Shown here in pieces: positions 62,252 through 64,000 of a stretch of DNA of 64,000 nt; position 1 is the first letter of the stretch, and each line of letters begins with the position of its first letter. Source of the DNA: Bradyrhizobium sp. JYMT SZCCT0180 (GTDB lineage Bacteria; Pseudomonadota; Alphaproteobacteria; Rhizobiales; Xanthobacteraceae). The stretch lies in contig NZ_JAFCLZ010000025.1 of the NCBI RefSeq assembly GCF_018130165.1, positions 1 through 64,000 on the forward strand, given 5' to 3'. The notes beneath the pieces are model-generated. The model did no database searches. It saw nothing but the letters and a program-made list of their open reading frames with translations, and was not told the DNA's origin. The translations under genes and the position numbers were made by a program.

Positions 62252-63319
62252 TCATGGCATTGCAAACCTTAGCGTCTTGCCGCCGCCCGTCATGTCGACG
62301 ACGGCAAAGCCGATCGGGCTGAGGCCGCGGCTGCCACAATCGCCCTGTTCGTTGATTTCGAATTTGCTCTCGCGGGTGCAGAGCTCCTTGGTGCCGCCCC
62401 AGTTCAGCGGCTTGTCCTTCAGCCTGACCGTGCGGTTCTCGCCGTCGACGGCCTCGGCGAAACTGAACACCTGCTTCGGTTGGCCGATCACGTCGGGATG
62501 CAGGCATTTGCCGGGATCGATCCGATACCAGCCGCGGCTGGTCACGGCCTTGCCGTCGTCGGTGGCGACCGCGGCCATGATCTTGTGCGGGGTGTCGTTG
62601 CACCAGGTTAGCCCCGTCGCGGACGGCGACTGCACCGCGTCGATCATGGTGGTGAAGAAGTTCGGCGACTGCACGATGTCGGGGCTAAGCCCTCGATTCT
62701 TCAGGAATGCGCTCAGCGCGGCTTGCGTCTTCGGGCCATCGACGCCGTCGATCGGGGCGGCGTCATAGCCCGCGATCACCAGCAGCCGCTGGATGCCGGC
62801 AAGGCGCGCCTGTTCGTCGTCATACTCGCTGCCCTCGGCGAGATAAGCGACCAGATTGCCGTCATCGGTCCGCGTCGGCGTGACCTGGGTGAACGGCGCC
62901 GGGGTCTGTCCGGTCCGGCACTGGCGCGCCGCGGCGATGATGAAGTTCTCCGGCGCGATGCACAGCGTGTCGTTGCCGCCCTGCGGGATCGGCGAGGCGC
63001 CGTAGACGCCGAGCGCGCGCGCATTGAGGAGGATGCGATCCGCGGTCAGCGCGCCCTGCAGCACGACGCGGCAGGCGGCGGGATCGATGCGAAACCAGCC
63101 CCTTGTGGCGGTCGCCGATTTGTCGTCGATGCCGATCGCGGCTTCGACCACATAGCTCATGCGGTTGCAGAGCTTCAGGTCGGCCAGCGCCGGCAGCGAC
63201 GAGACGAACAGCGAGATCGCGGCGGCCGGCAGCGCCAGGACCGTGCGCCTCCCATACCGCCGCATTCTGGCGCGAAAGCGGCGCGTGAACTTCGCGGGCG
63301 GGGAGATCGCGCTTGTCAC
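62252..63319 (-). CDS. Exported DUF1036 protein, two copies plus a peptidoglycan-binding-like domain
   Basis: 355 residues, GTG at 63319 overlapping the argB stop (GTGA). An N-terminal signal (hydrophobic LALPAAAISLFVSSL, cut near ALA-DL) is followed by a DUF1036 unit (about 46-137: LKLCNRMSY, TRGWFRIDP), a helical domain like peptidoglycan-binding type 1 (about 168-225: IQRLLVIAGYD, DGVDGPKTQAALSAF), and a second DUF1036 unit (about 240-335: LTWCNDTPH, SRGWYRIDP). Probably periplasmic; function unknown. Confidence 0.87.
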   Translation of the reverse strand: MTSAISPPAKFTRRFRARMRRYGRRTVLALPAAAISLFVSSLPALADLKLCNRMSYVVEAAIGIDDKSATATRGWFRIDPAACRVVLQGALTADRILLNARALGVYGASPIPQGGNDTLCIAPENFIIAAARQCRTGQTPAPFTQVTPTRTDDGNLVAYLAEGSEYDDEQARLAGIQRLLVIAGYDAAPIDGVDGPKTQAALSAFLKNRGLSPDIVQSPNFFTTMIDAVQSPSATGLTWCNDTPHKIMAAVATDDGKAVTSRGWYRIDPGKCLHPDVIGQPKQVFSFAEAVDGENRTVRLKDKPLNWGGTKELCTRESKFEINEQGDCGSRGLSPIGFAVVDMTGGGKTLRFAMP

Positions 63320-64000
63320 TTGTGGATCAGCGTGCCGGTGCCCTGATTGGTGAACAATTCGAGCAGCACGGCGTGCTGTGTCTTGCCGTCGATGATGACG
63401 ACGCCCTGCACGCCCTGTTCGAGCGCATAGATACAGGTCTCAACCTTGGGGATCATGCCGCCGGAAATCGTGCCGTCGGCGATCAGCTTGCGCGCATCCT
63501 TCACCGACAGTTCCGGAATCAGCTTCTTGGACTTGTCGAGCACGCCGGGAACGTCGGTCAGCAGCAGCAGGCGTTTTGCCTTCAGCGCGCCGGCTACCGC
63601 GCCGGCAAAGGTGTCGGCGTTGACGTTCAGCGTCTGCCCGTCATGCGAGGTCGCCAGCGGCGCCAGCACCGGGATCAGCTCATAGCCGATCAGCTGGTTC
63701 AACAAGGTCAGGTCAACCTTGTCGGGGTCGCCGACGAAACCGAGATCGACGGCCTTTTCGATGTTGGAATCCGGATCGACCATGGTGCGCGTCGTCTTCG
63801 ACGCCTTCACCATGTTGCCGTCCTTGCCGCTGAGGCCGACGGCCTTGCCGCCGGCTTCGTTGATGTAGCCGACCAGTTGCTTGTTGACCGAACCGGCCAG
63901 CACCATCTCGACGATTTCGATGGTCGCCGCATCGGTGATGCGGAGGCCCGCGGCGAATTCGGACTGGATGCCGAGCCGCTTCAGCATGGTCGCGATCTGC
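63316..64000 (-). CDS. argB: Acetylglutamate kinase (partial)
   Basis: The C-terminal 228 residues; the gene runs off the right edge and the missing N-terminal part would carry the ATP-binding GGHAM motif. Visible are GIQSEFAAGLRITD, ETCIYALEQG and the C-terminal GTGTLIHK, all of the amino-acid kinase family ArgB. Phosphorylates N-acetylglutamate in arginine synthesis. Cotranscribed with the DUF1036 gene. Confidence 0.95.
   Translation of the reverse strand, partial: QIATMLKRLGIQSEFAAGLRITDAATIEIVEMVLAGSVNKQLVGYINEAGGKAVGLSGKDGNMVKASKTTRTMVDPDSNIEKAVDLGFVGDPDKVDLTLLNQLIGYELIPVLAPLATSHDGQTLNVNADTFAGAVAGALKAKRLLLLTDVPGVLDKSKKLIPELSVKDARKLIADGTISGGMIPKVETCIYALEQGVQGVVIIDGKTQHAVLLELFTNQGTGTLIHK

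Noticed and set aside
1..64000. Transfer RNA, prophage, insertion sequence or integrase
   Set aside because: None was recognised in either strand; the genes are core types.

Overview
The window is 64 kb of GC-rich chromosome from an alphaproteobacterium of the order Hyphomicrobiales (Rhizobiales), most likely Bradyrhizobium or a close relative. The evidence is the chvI-chvG-hprK-EIIA-ptsH gene order, the ATP-dependent pckA nearby, the fmt/truA/dapE/dapD/argB neighbourhood, Rhizobiales families such as DUF2865 and DUF1036, and the intergenic palindromic repeats. It reads as ordinary core chromosome: I see no prophage, insertion sequence, CRISPR array or tRNA gene. The last gene (argB) runs off the right edge, and a repeat is cut by the left edge.

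Layout. 0-9.6 kb: DUF1801 protein, acyl-CoA-dehydrogenase-like flavoprotein, MFS carrier, a duplicated-domain envelope protein of unknown function, lepA, a GT39-type membrane glycosyltransferase and an SDR. 9.7-13.7 kb (minus strand): regulatory PTS (HPr, EIIA, HPr kinase) joined to the ChvG/ChvI two-component system. 14-19.3 kb: HugZ-like protein, exported TPR-CHAT protein, pckA with a perfect FNR/FixK-type box upstream. 19.4-29.8 kb: arginase, thioesterase, glycogen phosphorylase, a tiny exported Cys protein, a 57-residue stand-alone sigma-70 region 1.1 protein, an SMR pump, pyrE, a GST, a LysE exporter. 30-39.9 kb: polA, an acyltransferase, UDP-glucose dehydrogenase, hrpB, an aspartic protease and an MntA/HepT pair. 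40-46.6 kb: phosphohexomutase, chemoreceptor, Lrp regulator, PfkB kinase, nudC, HIT protein. 46.8-50.3 kb: SRP RNA, dnaX, ebfC, recR. 50.4-56.7 kb: AmpG-like permease, rmuC, def, fmt, truA and two small GIY-YIG genes embedded in REP-like palindromes. 56.7-64 kb: dapE, two DUF805 proteins, MFS carrier, dapD, HAD phosphatase, DUF1036 protein, argB.

How the parts connect. HprK, EIIA and HPr form a phosphorelay with no sugar permease in sight and are co-oriented, partly overlapping, with the envelope-stress pair ChvG/ChvI; PEP is both the donor of that relay and the product of PckA. dapD and dapE are steps of lysine/diaminopimelate synthesis. def and fmt mature and charge initiator methionine. 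dnaX, ebfC and recR form the usual replication/repair cluster behind the SRP RNA.

Most intergenic gaps carry imperfect palindromes of several families. The most striking family is a REP pair with a CCAGTA core. Two copies of a small GIY-YIG nuclease gene (52.3 kb, frameshifted; 56.3 kb, intact) each start directly behind a half REP and end just before a full REP pair, which suggests a REP-nuclease mobile unit. The other main candidate for something undescribed is the free-standing sigma region 1.1 gene.
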